IMG/VR virus record: IMGVR_UViG_3300049847_000437
Coordinates: 1 to 43,218 of that record
Source: a virus
DNA: 43,218 nucleotides
Reading direction: 5' to 3' (one strand)
Shown: positions 19,662 through 28,086 of the stretch, in pieces
How positions within the stretch are numbered: the first letter of the stretch is position 1
How the letters are laid out: every line of letters starts with the position of its first letter
Program-made: the position numbers and the translations under genes
The notes under the pieces: generated by a model
Database searches by the model: none
What the model saw: the letters and a program-made list of their open reading frames with translations, nothing else
What the model was told of the DNA's origin: nothing

Positions 19662-21410
19662 TTACTCTTCCTTTTTAAGTTTCTGGGAGAGGGCTCCCAA
19701 TAGGGCTGAGGTCACAACCGGCATCCCTGGGCTTTCCCCAGGTTTCAATTTTGAAAGCTGTTCCAAAAGCGCCATCTCCTGCGGGGTCGCAGTTTTCATC
19801 AATTCTTTCAATTGTGCGTCCCCTAGACGTGCTTCTGCATTTCGAGTCAAGAACGCTGGTGGACGGAAAAGGGCAGCAAGACGACCAACACCCCCCACAG
19901 GAACACTAGCCCGTCCGTATTCTGTCATGTCCTGCGGTTGGAATTTTGAAGCCCGGCCCAAAGTCTCGGCAAGGGCCAAAGGCTGACGTACAGCCTGAGG
20001 GTCAGCCCCTCCCGCTTTCAAAAGCGCAGTCATTCTCCCCTCTTCCGCCGAAGCCGGCGCTCCGAAAAGAGCTTTATCCGGCATCCCCCCACCACCTTCA
20101 AGTCTCTTCTGCACAATAGCCCTAGCAATATCCTGAGGATTCGCCCCTTGATTCTTGAGCAACTTCAAAAGGTCCGTAACCCCCTGCGGGTCCGTAGAAT
20201 TCACCGCAGTAGAAAGCCGCCCCACCGCAGTCGGATCAGACTTCAACGGATTGGAGTCTGCAAGACTTCCAATCGGGCTTTCTTTCAAAGGATTAACAAC
20301 CTGTTGATGGAACTGCGCTGTCTTTGTATCGGCCCGAGCCAGGGGGAAATACTGATTCCCCAAAAGCTCTTCCGCAGCCCTAGCCGCCCGGACCTCTGCG
20401 TCTGTTGCCGAGAATGCTGCATTCTGCGTAGGTTTAAATTGGCTATACTGCTTCAACGCCCTAGAAAGGGTTTCGGGATCGGTAATAGTCTTTACCTGCC
20501 CCCCACGTTTATCTAGAAGAAGTTCTGCAATCTTGTTATAGGCATTCGCTTCTGTCTCAACGGGGGTTGAAGAAGCCGCAGCTTTTAGTTGTTTATAGAC
20601 TCCTGCAACTGCAGTAGGGGGGATAGGAGGCGCACCTGCAAGCTCCCCTTTCCAAGTCTGGGAAGCCTGCTGGCCCAGATACTTTTCCAGCGCATTCGCT
20701 GCGGCGGAGGACTGATTTGCAACCGCCCCTGGGGAGACTTCTGGCCCCACTCTATCCGCCCCTAGGCGTGTCAAAAGTCCTTGGTCTGTCTGGAGATTCT
20801 TTAGTTCGGATTCTGGTGGGCGTTTGGCAGCGGCCGAAGCCATACCCATTGCAGTTCCGCCTAGAACCGATCCTGCAAGCTGCCCATAGGGGCGAAGGGT
20901 AGGAGATACCGCCGCCGCTGCATCTCCACCAGCAGCCCCGCTCATCCCCGACACAATCGAAGGAAGGATTGCAGCCCCCGCCTGCGGCCCGGCCAGAAGG
21001 GCTCCTGGCGCAGCCTCAAACCCCGCTTGCGAATACTGACGCAGTTTATCAATAACATTCGGATTCGCTGGGATTGGTAGTCCTGGGAAAGCCTTTTCAG
21101 CAGCCGGTCCTAAGCCTTCTGTCATAGTTGAAGGTGTCTCAACTCCTGTTAAAAGATTCCTAGTAGGCCCAGCCCCTAGTTTAATATCTTCTTCTGGAGG
21201 CACAGCAAAAGCTGCCGACTGCGCAAAACCTGCCAGCATATCCAGCAGCTTTCCACCGCCTTTAAGAACTGACTTTCCCCTATCAACCGTCTCATCCTTC
21301 AACGCGCGAAAAAGCTCTGCTGGATGATTGAAGTCACTAGGCGGAAGAGGCGCTTTAGGCCCATCTGGCAACTGGACCAAAGTTCCATCAGGAAGTTGAA
21401 CCAGCGGCAT
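19662..21410 (-). CDS. Internal virion / DNA-ejection protein candidate
   Basis: This 582-residue protein begins with a tandem motif LVQLPDGTLVQLPDG, common at the N-terminus of podovirus inner-capsid proteins. The body is long, Ala/Gly/Pro-rich and helical, with a membrane-active looking stretch AGPQAGAAILPSIVSGMSGAAGGDAAAA near residue 140. No transglycosylase motif is seen. It is one of three consecutive large helical proteins in the ejection-gene position downstream of the tail hub. Confidence 0.65.
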   Translation of the reverse strand: MPLVQLPDGTLVQLPDGPKAPLPPSDFNHPAELFRALKDETVDRGKSVLKGGGKLLDMLAGFAQSAAFAVPPEEDIKLGAGPTRNLLTGVETPSTMTEGLGPAAEKAFPGLPIPANPNVIDKLRQYSQAGFEAAPGALLAGPQAGAAILPSIVSGMSGAAGGDAAAAVSPTLRPYGQLAGSVLGGTAMGMASAAAKRPPESELKNLQTDQGLLTRLGADRVGPEVSPGAVANQSSAAANALEKYLGQQASQTWKGELAGAPPIPPTAVAGVYKQLKAAASSTPVETEANAYNKIAELLLDKRGGQVKTITDPETLSRALKQYSQFKPTQNAAFSATDAEVRAARAAEELLGNQYFPLARADTKTAQFHQQVVNPLKESPIGSLADSNPLKSDPTAVGRLSTAVNSTDPQGVTDLLKLLKNQGANPQDIARAIVQKRLEGGGGMPDKALFGAPASAEEGRMTALLKAGGADPQAVRQPLALAETLGRASKFQPQDMTEYGRASVPVGGVGRLAALFRPPAFLTRNAEARLGDAQLKELMKTATPQEMALLEQLSKLKPGESPGMPVVTSALLGALSQKLKKEE

Positions 21411-21411
21411 T

Positions 21412-22692
21412 TTACTGCCCTCCCAACAACTTCAAAAGTTGGGCCTTTTGCTCTGGAGAGAGTTGGTCTGGGGTCAGAATTTTCTGCTCTGGAGCTGGAC
21501 TGGCGGGAGCAGCTTGCGGCATTACAAGCGAGCCATTGTACTGCACTCTTCCCCGGGGAAGTTGGGTATAGGCGGATTCTGGCCCCGGAAGCTGGTGATT
21601 AACCGGAGGCATCGGCCACATTTGAGCGGCATTTTCTGCCCCTTTGACGCTAGCCCCACCTTGCCACTGCTCTCGGGCTGCCATCAACCTATTATGGTTA
21701 ACCGCCGCCGAGAGCGCTGCTAGATGCTGAATTGCAGCCGGGGTATAGGCAATCCGACCCGCCTTTGCTTCTTCCAAGAAGGGTTTTTCCTTATCCGAAA
21801 TCGCCCCCTTCAACTCTCCCGAGGCCGCAAGAGTCTGCGACGCAATCCCCGACAGAAGAGCTTGACTCTTAGCCACCCCTTCTTCCCCACCAAAGCCCAG
21901 TTTAGCAGCAAGAGCCTTTAGACCCAGGGCTTGATTCGCACCAAACCCCGTAGTGACTTCTGGGTCCGCCGCCAGTTTCGCTACCATAGAAGCATTCTGG
22001 AGCGCTTCTCCAGCCTGCATAATAGTGTGTCTAGCCCCTTCCACCACATCAGGAACCTTTGCCCCCACAGCCTTTTCCACAGCCCTCTCCCCCACCATAT
22101 CATTGGTGATCGAGATTCCGGCTGGGGCGAAGTGAAAGTCCCTCTTCCCATTCGGCTGTGGGACAATGGCGTAGGGTGCTTGCCCCTGCTGACCAAACTG
22201 CACCGGAGCCGGTTGCGGCGGGGTATAATCTGTCGGAATCCCGCTCTGCAAAGCCTTCATCGCCGCAGGCACATCCTCTGCCTTGCCTAAAATCTCGGCC
22301 CCGGCCTGATTTCTTTTCTGCTGCGCTTCCCACATAGCTTTTGCTAACTGTTGGGCCTGAGGGTAGGGACTAGAGCGCCCCGCAGGAATAGCAAGATCTT
22401 CTGGCAGACTCTGCACGCGATTAACCTCACCCCTAGCAGCCTCTTGATACTTTCCAAGTTGCTGCGCAATCCCAGTATCCGCTTGCGACCCCAATTTCTG
22501 CCCGAGATACCCCGATAGCACTTGCGCAATACCAGCCAAAGGAGAATTTTTAACCGCACGATTCCCAATAACCTGGGTCGGTTGTTGCTGCAATGCCTGC
22601 TGCTGGAGCATCATCGCCATCTGGCGCTTTCTCTCCAGATCACGAATCTGAGCCTGGTATTCTGGCGGGAGGTTAAGATATGGGTCTTCCAT
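21412..22692 (-). CDS. Internal virion protein candidate
   Basis: A 426-residue Gln/Ala-rich helical protein, with an N-terminal coiled region (RDLERKRQMAMMLQQQALQQQ) and a glycine-containing hydrophobic piece (SPLAGIAQVLSGYLGQKLG). It has no enzymatic motif. Composition, length and place between two other large helical proteins fit a DNA-ejection protein that leaves the capsid and helps form a trans-envelope channel. The C-terminus (LSPEQKAQLLKLLGG) is helical. Confidence 0.6.
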   Translation of the reverse strand: MEDPYLNLPPEYQAQIRDLERKRQMAMMLQQQALQQQPTQVIGNRAVKNSPLAGIAQVLSGYLGQKLGSQADTGIAQQLGKYQEAARGEVNRVQSLPEDLAIPAGRSSPYPQAQQLAKAMWEAQQKRNQAGAEILGKAEDVPAAMKALQSGIPTDYTPPQPAPVQFGQQGQAPYAIVPQPNGKRDFHFAPAGISITNDMVGERAVEKAVGAKVPDVVEGARHTIMQAGEALQNASMVAKLAADPEVTTGFGANQALGLKALAAKLGFGGEEGVAKSQALLSGIASQTLAASGELKGAISDKEKPFLEEAKAGRIAYTPAAIQHLAALSAAVNHNRLMAAREQWQGGASVKGAENAAQMWPMPPVNHQLPGPESAYTQLPRGRVQYNGSLVMPQAAPASPAPEQKILTPDQLSPEQKAQLLKLLGGQ

Positions 22693-23943
22693 TTAGCCCA
22701 CCTTTGAGTAATCGACCATGAGATAGCCCGAAGAATGGCGATGTACGGCTTCTGGGCAGATTTCCGCAGCTTCCTGTGCAATAACCCCACACAAGATTTC
22801 AGACCGCCCTTTATACCTAAACCGATACAAGGGAATCCCCTTTGAGGTCTGGCCCTCTCGCTCTAGAATATCCTTCAACCTACCATCCGACATGAACATT
22901 GCAGCCATTGCCGCAAGCTGGGCCAAAGTTCCTGTTGTTTGATTATTAGAGGCTACATTAGCACTATACTGTCCAAGCTGATTTTGGTAGTTTTGACCCA
23001 AGAGCCCTGCAATATCAACCCCTTGAAGGTTTGGCGTTGGAGAGCTTCCACCCGCTCCACCCGCAAACGGATTCTGGGGTTGACTTCCCGATCGTAGGGC
23101 GTTAAGCTCCGAAAGGGGTTGGAGCCTCTTCTGCAAAAGCTCAGCAATAGCCTGATTTCGAACAGAGTTCCCCTGTTGCTGAGAAGCGAGATTCTGCCCA
23201 AACATCGTCTGTCCCGCAGCATAGCCTCCAGTCACAGCCTTATCCCTTGCGTCCCCATAAGCCTGGTTTCGAGTCGAGCCAAAATCCTTCATGGCTTGGT
23301 CATAGCCCGGAGTGCCGGGGCTAAACCCTTGATCCGCAAGGCGAGATTCCAGCCCTTTTTGCTGGCTTTCAAACTGAGGGTCCAGATATCGAGTATTGAG
23401 GCTATAGATCGAATCCGCGGCGTCTTGCCGAATCCCCTCTGGGTTCAATTTCTCCGAAGACAGCGAGGGCAAATTCGCCCAATCCACTGGACTCGAAAGA
23501 CTCTGCCCCACACGTGACGTCGCATCTCCTAGAAGATTTGCTTGCCCAATCTGACTATGTGTATTCGCATCATAAAGCGCTTGCTGCTCGGGCGAGAGTT
23601 CATTTTTCAGAGTCCAGCTATTCGTCGTAAACTGGTCCTTGGACGGAGCTGCCCCTCTAGGCGCTGCAAGACCTGCAATAGGTCCGCCACCTTCGCCCCC
23701 AAATAAAAGTGGGGGGCTTCCAGCCGAAGCAGAACTCTGCGCATTCCAATCAGCCAGAGCTTTATTATATCCTGCCTCATCAAACGTTGGAACTCTGCTC
23801 CAAGTCGAGCTTCCGCCCGGACCCTGCGTATTGGTCCGCATTCCATTCAGTTGATAGTCGAACGTCCGTCGGTTCTCCTGCCCTTGAAGGGGGATCACCG
23901 TTGCAGGATCGGGACTCTGTGGTGCGGTTGTATCTTTGCCCAT
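22693..23943 (-). CDS. Internal virion protein with peptidase S74-like C-terminal domain
   Basis: The 416-residue protein has a disordered N-terminus, a Gln/Asn-rich helical middle (YLDPQFESQQKGLESRLADQGFS, TRNQAYGDARDKAV) like podovirus ejection proteins, and a distinct end: MSDGRLKDILEREG, YRFRYKG, GVIAQEAAEICPEAV, VDY. This is the pattern of the intramolecular-chaperone (S74) domain of endosialidase and other fibres, whose Ser in SDxRLK cleaves the domain off after folding. Here it is short (about 70 residues), so cleavage may not occur. Confidence 0.7.
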   Translation of the reverse strand: MGKDTTAPQSPDPATVIPLQGQENRRTFDYQLNGMRTNTQGPGGSSTWSRVPTFDEAGYNKALADWNAQSSASAGSPPLLFGGEGGGPIAGLAAPRGAAPSKDQFTTNSWTLKNELSPEQQALYDANTHSQIGQANLLGDATSRVGQSLSSPVDWANLPSLSSEKLNPEGIRQDAADSIYSLNTRYLDPQFESQQKGLESRLADQGFSPGTPGYDQAMKDFGSTRNQAYGDARDKAVTGGYAAGQTMFGQNLASQQQGNSVRNQAIAELLQKRLQPLSELNALRSGSQPQNPFAGGAGGSSPTPNLQGVDIAGLLGQNYQNQLGQYSANVASNNQTTGTLAQLAAMAAMFMSDGRLKDILEREGQTSKGIPLYRFRYKGRSEILCGVIAQEAAEICPEAVHRHSSGYLMVDYSKVG

Positions 23944-24352
23944 TTAGGCGACTCCATATTGCGCAATCTCTGGGAAACAGAGAGTAGATTAAAAGATCTT
24001 CCCCTTCAACCCCTGCTTCGTAAAGTGTCGCCTCACGTCTAGCCCCGAGACGGGTTACTAGATTCTGCGAACGTATATTACGTGCAGAGATGATGAAAGT
24101 CACCCTTCGCAGGGCAAGCTGATGGAAGACGTAGTACAGGCTGGCTTTTAGAAGAGAGGGGGGAAATCTAGAGTTTAGAAGGGCGATAGACACAAGACAA
24201 TGGGAGCCATTAGAGTCAGAAAAAGCCACTCCGCCCACAAGCTCCCCATTCTGGACATACCCTATCGCACTAAAAGTTCCAGGCTCAAGATTACCCCCGC
24301 CGTGGGCTCGAATCCAGCGCCCAATCTCGGCTGGATTCTTCCACACCAGCAT
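23780..24352 (-). CDS. GNAT-family acetyltransferase
   Basis: The first 135 residues show a GNAT fold: GYVQNGELVGGVAFSD, SHCLVSIALLNSRFPPSLL, RRVTFIISARNIRSQNLVTRLGARREATL. The motif-A Q/RxxGxG/A signature of the acetyl-CoA loop is weak. Small GNAT genes are frequent between podovirus tail genes, where they may acetylate a virion or host protein. The last 55 codons are overprinted on the next gene's start (164-nt overlap), and their product is a basic low-complexity tail, so an ancestral stop was probably lost. The start overlaps the tail-hub stop as TAATG. Confidence 0.7.
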   Translation of the reverse strand: MLVWKNPAEIGRWIRAHGGGNLEPGTFSAIGYVQNGELVGGVAFSDSNGSHCLVSIALLNSRFPPSLLKASLYYVFHQLALRRVTFIISARNIRSQNLVTRLGARREATLYEAGVEGEDLLIYSLFPRDCAIWSRLNGQRYNRTTESRSCNGDPPSRAGEPTDVRLSTEWNADQYAGSGRKLDLEQSSNV

Positions 24353-25893
24353 TAGAAGGCTCCGCTGGCGTTAGCCAAGATATCGGCCCCTAGGTATTGC
24401 ACAGTAGCGGTATTGGACGAAACCTGGATATAAAGGGCCTTCCAGACAGAGTGCACGTCCGGCACAGACCTCCACTGTCTTTCGATAAAGCTTGCATTCG
24501 TCCAAGTTGCTGCGCCCCAGACCGACGTGCCCCAGATTGCAGCCGAACCTGAAAGCCCCGAAGTCACGAAGTTTGTCTGGCCCAAAGGCTGAAAATCTGG
24601 CGCAACCCCAAGTTGATAGGAAAAGGGGCCGTTCGACTCAAAGATCGGGCGAATCTCCTCAATCTTCTTATTCCGACTCCCGCCTAGAGTGGTGTAGGCT
24701 TGAAGCATTGTAGCGGTGATATTCGCCCCAAAGTCCGAACCCCCTCCAACTCGCACAACCTTCGTCGCTGCGCCAAAGTACAGGGTTCCGCCTAGCCGAG
24801 CGAAGGTTAGAGCACTCCAACCAGAGAAGATGGTCCAAGCCCCTGTCCCCACATGCATGCAGAATTGATACCGCACTGGGGTTGCAGGCACGTTGACAAT
24901 AATCAAGGGGGTGTCTGGAAGGGCCATAATCTCCCACCCTTCATTCCCAAAAAACTGCATCCCTGCGTCGTTGAAGAGTTGGCCAATCTTTCGGGAGATG
25001 CTCTGCGTTCGGTCAATGGTCGCTACTAGAAGGGCTTTAGAGAGGGGAAAGAGCCCATTCTCGCACAGGAAGAGAAGGTCGCCCCCATATTTGAAAAGGG
25101 GACGAGGACCTAGAGGGCGGCCGATAAAGTACGTCCCTTTATAAACCCAAGTCGCAAGAGAACCTGGGTCCGACCCCGTGAAAACGGCAACCTCACCCTG
25201 ATTTGTGACAATCACTAAATGGTCATCAGGCCCCGTTCCCCCATCTATCGTCCAAGTTCCAAGGGCTACAAGATAACCCCCTCGGCGGAATACTGACCCA
25301 AGGTTATAATCCGTCACTGCGCCCGAAATAGAGTTCGGCCCCAGATAGGAAAGGGTCATGGAGTTCTTTGTTATAAGATAATACCGTTGGCGGTAGGTCT
25401 CGATATAGGAATAGTTCGAGGTCGCTGTAGCCCCGAAAGTTGCAATCGAAGTCCAGTTAGTCCCATCATACTGCTTTGCAGTATCAGTCCCATTGACGAT
25501 AGTTAGATAGTTTGAAGCTCCGGTTGAAAGAATAGAGCCAATCGTAGTCCCATTCGTTAGAGCAATAGCAGCCGCAGGCCAAGCCCCGGCCGCAGTGACA
25601 TTATACACCCCTGTATCAGTCGTAGCCCAGAGACTTTCAATCCCTGTAGGAGAGGTGTAGTTATAAAGTCTCTCAATCTGTTGACCAGAGCCAGTTTTAT
25701 GGTCTATCGCCCCCAATCTCATTTGAAGACGGTCGGGGTATGGAAGCCAGTTTTCCAAAACTACTGCGTCCTTCGGTGGCATGGCCATAACTGAGGCTAT
25801 AGCATTCAAACCTCCCACCGGGGCCGGAAGCTGAAGGGAAATATTCCTAACAACCCTGGCCTTCGACGCAATGGGATCAGATAAAAATCTCAT
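24352..25893 (-). CDS. Tail hub / stabilisation protein (P22 gp10-like)
   Basis: ATG 25893, overlapping the upstream stop (ATGA), gives 513 residues; the frame reaches a TTG at 25905. The start of the domain (LPAPVGGLNAIASVMAMPPKDAVVLENWLPYPDRLQMRLG) is characteristic of podovirus packaged-DNA stabilisation or hub proteins. The long middle of repeated short strands with Tyr/Trp/Gly (RQRYYLITKNSMTLSYLG, GGYLVALGTW) fits a beta-propeller-like fold. It should close the portal-adaptor tube and carry tail fibres or spikes. Confidence 0.75.
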   Translation of the reverse strand: MRFLSDPIASKARVVRNISLQLPAPVGGLNAIASVMAMPPKDAVVLENWLPYPDRLQMRLGAIDHKTGSGQQIERLYNYTSPTGIESLWATTDTGVYNVTAAGAWPAAAIALTNGTTIGSILSTGASNYLTIVNGTDTAKQYDGTNWTSIATFGATATSNYSYIETYRQRYYLITKNSMTLSYLGPNSISGAVTDYNLGSVFRRGGYLVALGTWTIDGGTGPDDHLVIVTNQGEVAVFTGSDPGSLATWVYKGTYFIGRPLGPRPLFKYGGDLLFLCENGLFPLSKALLVATIDRTQSISRKIGQLFNDAGMQFFGNEGWEIMALPDTPLIIVNVPATPVRYQFCMHVGTGAWTIFSGWSALTFARLGGTLYFGAATKVVRVGGGSDFGANITATMLQAYTTLGGSRNKKIEEIRPIFESNGPFSYQLGVAPDFQPLGQTNFVTSGLSGSAAIWGTSVWGAATWTNASFIERQWRSVPDVHSVWKALYIQVSSNTATVQYLGADILANASGAF

Positions 25894-26594
25894 ACTGTGT
25901 GCCAACTGCCCGCAGGCACCCAGATCCCAGGCTGGATATCAGTTGAAGGAGAGTCCATTGAAAGGACAGGCATCCCTTTATCAGCTAACTTCTTCGGAAG
26001 AAGCCCAAGGAAGTCATTATAGTCCGCTTCCCAAGGCTCGCCTTTTTGGCGCTTCCATCTATAATCCAGGGAGCGCGCAATCAGGAGGTCGGGAATCAGA
26101 AACGTATCATCGTCCGCAGTAATGCTTTCCTTCAACGTTCCGCCCGCGGACAGAATACTGTACTTCGAAGTATAAGAAAGCCGCAAACTATGCCCTGCGG
26201 ACATAATCGGGAAGATACGAAGCTGGTTCCCAATAATCCGCCAGTAGTTGATAGGCCCCGTGATGGGAATAGCTTTCATCGCCGCCCACTGGGTATCATT
26301 CACTGGCCCCGTAATGGGCCGAGCCTCATTCAAGTCCCAGAAGGTTTCAGGAATGATCGAGACAAAATCTGCTCCTAGAAGGGTCGTTACCGCCCCCTGA
26401 TTCTCTGCGGCGATAGAAGTAAAAGTCTTTTCCACCACCTGCTCTTGCCAAGAAAATTCCGCCAGTTCCCTCACCGCCTCGGCCAAGATATAGCGAATCT
26501 GTACAATTCCAGTATCAGTTGATCCGACCACCGCACCCGGAACCGGAAGGGTCTTCTTCCCGCAGAATTCTTGGACAAGAGCCAGAACGTTCAT
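25890..26594 (-). CDS. Head-tail adaptor protein (gp4/gp11-like)
   Basis: The 234-residue protein has helices at the N-terminus (MNVLALVQEFCGKKTLPVPG, IRYILAEAVRELAEFSW), a beta middle (INYWRIIGNQLRIFPIMSAGHSLRLSYTSKYSI) and a C-terminal helix RSLDYRWKRQKGEPWEADYNDFLGLL. This order matches podovirus adaptor proteins that dock under the portal ring and bind the tail hub, encoded next. Both neighbouring starts and stops overlap by ATGA. Confidence 0.75.
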   Translation of the reverse strand: MNVLALVQEFCGKKTLPVPGAVVGSTDTGIVQIRYILAEAVRELAEFSWQEQVVEKTFTSIAAENQGAVTTLLGADFVSIIPETFWDLNEARPITGPVNDTQWAAMKAIPITGPINYWRIIGNQLRIFPIMSAGHSLRLSYTSKYSILSAGGTLKESITADDDTFLIPDLLIARSLDYRWKRQKGEPWEADYNDFLGLLPKKLADKGMPVLSMDSPSTDIQPGIWVPAGSWHTV

Positions 26595-27187
26595 TTCTTG
26601 CTCTCAGGCTCGTACTTTGCTCGAAGGGCCTTTAGCTCAGCGGCCTGTCTCTCATTCGTTTCAGCCAAGGCCCTGGCCTGGACTTCAAGGGCGGAAAGAC
26701 GTTCAACCACCTTTCCCGGTCCAGAAGCCTCTTCCAGCCACAGGCGGGCCTTCTGGCGGAGTTCAACCGCCCCCATTCCAATCGACCCAACCTCTACATC
26801 CGGTGCGGCGGCTAGTTCCTCCACCGTGCGGAAGCCAGACTTAACAATCATATTCTGTGCTGCAGGAGACAAAAGCTGCCAACCCTTGATAGGAGTCCCC
26901 GAGGTCGGGAGTTCTTCCCCCTTCTTCCAAGCTTCGAACATATCCCGAAATCCGGTCGCCCACGATGGGGGGCAAAGATTCTGCCTAGCCTTTTCCGAAA
27001 GCTGCTTTAGCCAACTTTCGACCTCGACCTCAAGAGTGTCTCTCGATCCCGGCCGAGTCACTCGGGCAAAAGCCACATCCTTTGTACTATACTTCCCGGT
27101 CGCAATCGTCTGGTTCCGATCCTCGACTGGCCGATATTCAAAAGCCACATGTGGTGGCTTATCTTGCGCAAGCTGTTGTTGAGACAT
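26591..27187 (-). CDS. Conserved phage protein with helix-hairpin-helix-like segment
   Basis: The 198-residue protein has an unstructured N-terminus with Arg/Asp motifs (YRPVEDRNQTIATGKYSTKDVAFARVTRPGSRD), a middle domain with KSGFRTVEELAAAPDVEVGSIGMGAVELRQKARLWLEE resembling SAM/HhH folds, and a C-terminal coiled coil. I recall this family among podovirus structural genes, without known function. It is preceded by AGGAGA and by a terminator after the decoration gene, so it begins the tail section of the late arm. Confidence 0.65.
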   Translation of the reverse strand: MSQQQLAQDKPPHVAFEYRPVEDRNQTIATGKYSTKDVAFARVTRPGSRDTLEVEVESWLKQLSEKARQNLCPPSWATGFRDMFEAWKKGEELPTSGTPIKGWQLLSPAAQNMIVKSGFRTVEELAAAPDVEVGSIGMGAVELRQKARLWLEEASGPGKVVERLSALEVQARALAETNERQAAELKALRAKYEPESKK

Positions 27188-27201
27188 TTTTAGTTTCTCC
27201 T

Positions 27202-27272
27202 AAAAAGGGTGGGAGGGCAGCCCGGAGGCCCGAAGAGAGACGGGAGAACGGCGTCTCCCCTCTGCCCTCCCA
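27202..27272 (-). terminator. Large terminator-like hairpin after the decoration gene
   Basis: On the minus strand an 11-bp stem (27272-27262 with 27220-27210, TGGGAGGGCAG and complement) encloses a smaller hairpin (GGGAGA/TCTCCC, 27242-27259). It is followed by ACCC and TTTTT (27206-27202). It sits between the decoration-protein stop and the next gene's ribosome site, and probably lowers tail gene transcription relative to capsid genes. Confidence 0.65.
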
Positions 27273-27282
27273 TTTGTTGAGG

Positions 27283-28068
27283 TTAGGTGATCTGACCTTG
27301 CATAAAGGCGCGGTCCAGATGGACGATGCCGAAGCCCGTATGGGTAAAGGTGCCAGTCACAACACCCGTTGCGGTGGCGTTCACTGGAGTACCAACGGCC
27401 GAGCCAATTTGAATCGCCGTCCCTGACGGGTCAATGGCCGAAATAACCGACGAACCCGGAATACCTGTACCAGAGATTGCTTGACCCAGATACAGACCGT
27501 TGACCCGCGCAGTCTTGACCAAGGACGAACCGCTCTGGGTCACAATCTGCCGGGTGAAGGAACCCGCAGCCGCGATCAGAGTTGAAGCATTCAGAATCTG
27601 CCGACCAGCTGCCGCAGTCGGGGTAGCCTGACCTGCCGCACCACCGAAGACTGCACCAGTAGTCGCAGCAACGGAGAAGCTGACCGGGCAGATACCCGAA
27701 CGGAGAACCCAGCCCCCTTGACGAGTCACGTTACCCGCCGCAAAGCGGGTCAGCGCGACATAAAGGGGTCGCCCCGTATTCGCCGTCGCCGGAAGATCTG
27801 ACAGAACAAAGTTGGTATCGAGAACCACCAATCGACCCGGGTTAAAGGTCGAGGACGAGGTATTGACGCAATAGACCAGTTCGCAAAGGCCCCAGTTCGG
27901 GGTATTTGCCGTGGTGTCAATCCCCCCATCCGTAGGGGCGGCCTCCATAAACGTGCCCGGAGTCCACGAGCTTTGTTTCTGACCCTGCTGATTACCAGGG
28001 GCGTAATCAGCAGAGATCGAAAAGTCCAGGGCTTGCCCAGACAGACCAGTAATAGGTGCGAGACGCAT
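27283..28068 (-). CDS. Head decoration / capsid cement protein candidate
   Basis: The 261 residues are Gly/Thr/Ala-rich beta sequence with few charges (ITGLSGQALDFSISADYAPGNQQGQ, VVLDTNFVLSDLPATANTGRPLYVA) and a C-terminal HTGFGIVHLDRAFMQGQ. It lies directly downstream of the capsid gene with a strong AGGAAA ribosome site and is followed by a terminator, as expected of an abundant capsid-stabilising protein. The middle (150-240) looks like an inserted Ig-like or repeat domain. Confidence 0.65.
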   Translation of the reverse strand: MRLAPITGLSGQALDFSISADYAPGNQQGQKQSSWTPGTFMEAAPTDGGIDTTANTPNWGLCELVYCVNTSSSTFNPGRLVVLDTNFVLSDLPATANTGRPLYVALTRFAAGNVTRQGGWVLRSGICPVSFSVAATTGAVFGGAAGQATPTAAAGRQILNASTLIAAAGSFTRQIVTQSGSSLVKTARVNGLYLGQAISGTGIPGSSVISAIDPSGTAIQIGSAVGTPVNATATGVVTGTFTHTGFGIVHLDRAFMQGQIT

Positions 28069-28086
28069 TTCAATTTTCCTTTCGAG

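Noticed and set aside
24312-24345. tRNA T-loop-like GGCTCGAATCC
   Set aside because: It is inside the GNAT gene and no acceptor or anticodon stems can be drawn around it.
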